This document shows, piece after piece, positions 63,001 to 64,000 of a DNA stretch of 64,000 nucleotides; position 1 is the stretch's first letter; every line of letters starts with the position of its first letter. The notes under the pieces were generated by a model. The model saw nothing but the letters and a program-made list of their open reading frames with translations, was not told the DNA's origin and ran no database searches. Position numbers and translations under genes: made by a program. This DNA comes from Humibacillus xanthopallidus (GTDB taxonomy: Bacteria; Actinomycetota; Actinomycetes; Actinomycetales; Dermatophilaceae), in assembly GCF_006716675.1 (NCBI RefSeq), contig NZ_VFPM01000001.1, positions 186,001 to 250,000 of the forward strand. Reading direction: 5' to 3'.

Positions 63001-64000
63001 CCCGAGCCCCGTCGAGGACGACGAGGATGTCACTCGTCGATGCCGAGGAGTGTAGGACCGCAGGCCCGCTCATCGTCGCGCGTCGGGCCGATGTGCGCTC
63101 GACGACGGCAGCGGTCAGCGAAGCGATGAGCGAGGCGAGGTGGCCAGACTCGAGGACGCTCGCCTCGCAGCCGATCTCACCGTCCTGGCGTTCGAGGAGG
63201 TGCGGCAGGAGCCTCGCCCATGTCCAGTCGCTCGCATGCACATCGTCTCCCGTGAGCAGCACGATCCGGAGGCGCCTCGGCGAGTGCCAGACGGCAGCCT
63301 GGGCCACGAGGCTCGCGGCGAGCGCCAGACCGTGGGAGCGAGAGGCCGCCACTCCCACGACGGCTGTCTGGGACAGGTCGACCACGACGGGCACGCCCAC
63401 CACCACAGGGTGCTCGCCCACAGGGGCCCCGGCGCGCACGATCCGCGACGCACGATCCGCGCTGCCGAGCCGCAGGACGAGCCAGTCGGCGTCGTGGGTC
63501 CGACGCTCCCACAGGCGGGCTCCACGCGCGTCCACGATCTCGACGGCGAGACAGAGGTCGGGATGCTCCGCCCGGCGTCGCCGCACCTCGTCAGCGAGGG
63601 CCCCGCGCATCTGGTGCGAGACGGCTTCAAGGCTCTCGCCGTGCTGCCTCAGGAGGCGCCGGTGGGAGAGTCGTCCATGCCTCCGGTCGCTCCACCACTG
63701 CCCGATAAGCAGCACGGGCGACATCAGGGCGAAGAGGAGCATCACGGGTGATCTCATCGCGAGAGCCAGCGCGCCGGACAGGACGAGCGGCGCCAGGGAC
63801 GCGAGCAGCGGCAGGCGACTCCCCTCCGGCCGACGAGGTGCCTCTGGCGTCGTGATCTCGACGCGAGGGGCCTGCCGTGCGAAGCGTGGTCGCACGTGCA
63901 CGAGGACGCGACCCTCCCGTACGGCGTGTGCCACTGACGGCGTCAACCGCTGCCGCAGCACCAGAGTCGTTGATCCCACGCGGAGCACGGAGTCGGGCCG
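60041..64000 (-). CDS. Type VII secretion-type FtsK/SpoIIIE ATPase (EccC-like), 5' truncated by window
   Basis: The frame is open to base 64000, so the N-terminus is missing; the GTG at 63988 is only the first in-window start codon, and the sequence before it (PDSVLRVG) suggests an upstream FHA-like domain. Numbered from that GTG: two membrane segments (about 58-80 and 83-98), then three tandem P-loop ATPase domains. The first has GGTTGSGKS at 482-490 and VVDEF at 591-595; the second has GGSRSGRTSLL near 835 and the third GPPRSGRSNVL near 1120. In the third the Lys of Walker A is replaced by Arg, as in many EccC proteins. EccC drives export of WXG100-type substrates through the membrane. No other ESX gene is visible here. 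Confidence 0.88.
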   Translation of the reverse strand, partial: RPDSVLRVGSTTLVLRQRLTPSVAHAVREGRVLVHVRPRFARQAPRVEITTPEAPRRPEGSRLPLLASLAPLVLSGALALAMRSPVMLLFALMSPVLLIGQWWSDRRHGRLSHRRLLRQHGESLEAVSHQMRGALADEVRRRRAEHPDLCLAVEIVDARGARLWERRTHDADWLVLRLGSADRASRIVRAGAPVGEHPVVVGVPVVVDLSQTAVVGVAASRSHGLALAASLVAQAAVWHSPRRLRIVLLTGDDVHASDWTWARLLPHLLERQDGEIGCEASVLESGHLASLIASLTAAVVERTSARRATMSGPAVLHSSASTSDILVVLDGARELRSVPGVADLLRLGPAAGLTFLCIADDRASLPGEVAAVVEVDRRGLRATVTLPDEVVTDVTLDLPDPGWLERMGRGLAPLTDATPEGPEAALPPTVAFRALHRAAGFDPLERQDLEKAWSRPAGTPRALLGLTKDGPHEIDLVRDGPHTLVGGTTGSGKSELLQAFVVGLAATHRPDDLGFVLVDYKGGAAFRECARLPHTLGLVTDLDEHLTARALASLTAELRRRERVLADAGAKDLETFRRLHRRRADRSRLARLVIVVDEFKLLADELPDFVTGLVRIAAQGRSLGVHLVLATQRPAGIITGDMRSNMSLRICLRVRDRSDSEDVINDPGASTLTDRAPGRACLRGGDGELVALQTAHLGGAVDEPAAARRVSVTTLPERRTKWARKPPTETPTEVVHDDVTETVTELAAFVDAARHVAASLEIDTPPSPWLPPLPQWVGVDGLAGLAALDPSAAAPADHATTDVRVPFGLVDRPHEQQQLVAHWNPEVDGHLGIIGGSRSGRTSLLRTLVTALAQRRVVDDVHVHVLEGAPGPLVSLAELPHVGSVVAATDSLLLRRVVERLGDDLYRSPSDRPRLFVLVVDGWEAVEDALGSAGGGAGADALLRLIRDGAALGLRVIVTGGRAVGSGRLSGLLDRRLVLPMPDPVDLTLVGLDPAAARHLRVPGRAVDLTDGSELQVATVGSGPSPDEQTAGVHRLAASLRRSTDSPVLREPWRIVPLPRLVCWTELAFRLQQAGVPSSSTSDDREWVCLGVGGDDAGATGVDVAGPARRLLVVGPPRSGRSNVLEVAARQLLGRGRVVAVVAARRSPLQVLAGERGVHVLSPGDDRRFIDLRRAHPDLAVLVDDAESVESSDLERALVECAGLADESDGIIWASADTARANAAFRGLIPAVAQDGSGVVLCPTAAADGDCLQARPDAVGRGIPGRGSLVLDSRCVPIQVARAARAEVPEGHDPGQTAYGSRPAVDGSPGRGRAGEVRV

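Noticed and set aside
1..64000. CRISPR array or insertion sequence
   Set aside because: No regularly spaced repeats with unique spacers and no transposase gene or matching terminal repeats were found.

Overview
The window comes from a high-GC actinobacterium, most likely a member of the Micrococcales. Supporting signs are GC-rich codon third positions, GTG starts, ATGA and TGATG gene overlaps, an ssrA tag ending in DFALAA, and the prfB-ftsE-ftsX-M23-smpB-ssrA gene order. Placement below the order is inference.

Positions 1 to about 24,915 look like the right-hand part of an integrated element lying against the 3' end of the tmRNA gene. From left to right it carries a type I restriction-modification operon (a cut-off methylase-like gene, hsdM, hsdS, hsdR, then a phage-type HTH gene). 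Next, reading leftward, is a Tad/Flp pilus operon: lipoprotein, PKD-like secreted protein, CpaB-like SAF protein, TadZ/CpaE, TadA, TadB, TadC, Flp pilin, three TadE-like pseudopilins and a 1219-aa LysM-BTAD protein. The right end holds a control module (excisionase-like HTH, MucR-like zinc-finger protein, AAA ATPase) and a tyrosine integrase reading away from ssrA. The other attachment end is not in the window.

Positions 24,916 to 39,459 are chromosomal housekeeping: ssrA, pyruvate carboxylase, a DUF2207-type membrane protein, smpB, an M23 murein hydrolase with ftsX and ftsE, a membrane-anchored alpha/beta hydrolase, prfB, a small membrane protein and a secreted protein. tmRNA and SmpB act together in ribosome rescue. 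FtsEX and the M23 protein act together in septal wall hydrolysis.

Positions 39,564 to 58,628 hold the most unusual region: five tightly coupled leftward genes encoding giant proteins of 1472, 1170, 1693, 1460 and 556 aa. They are a PhoD-like metallophosphoesterase with a peptidoglycan-binding-like domain, a DUF6603-type protein, a protein with a seven-bladed propeller plus four FG-GAP-like repeats, and two proteins of unknown function. Four of the five overlap or nearly touch the next gene, and none shows a signal peptide. I regard this as a candidate undescribed multi-protein system. A repeat-rich, locally AT-rich region lies upstream of it.

The right edge has a double-hotdog acyl-CoA thioesterase and a type VII secretion-type FtsK/SpoIIIE ATPase (EccC-like) that runs off the window.
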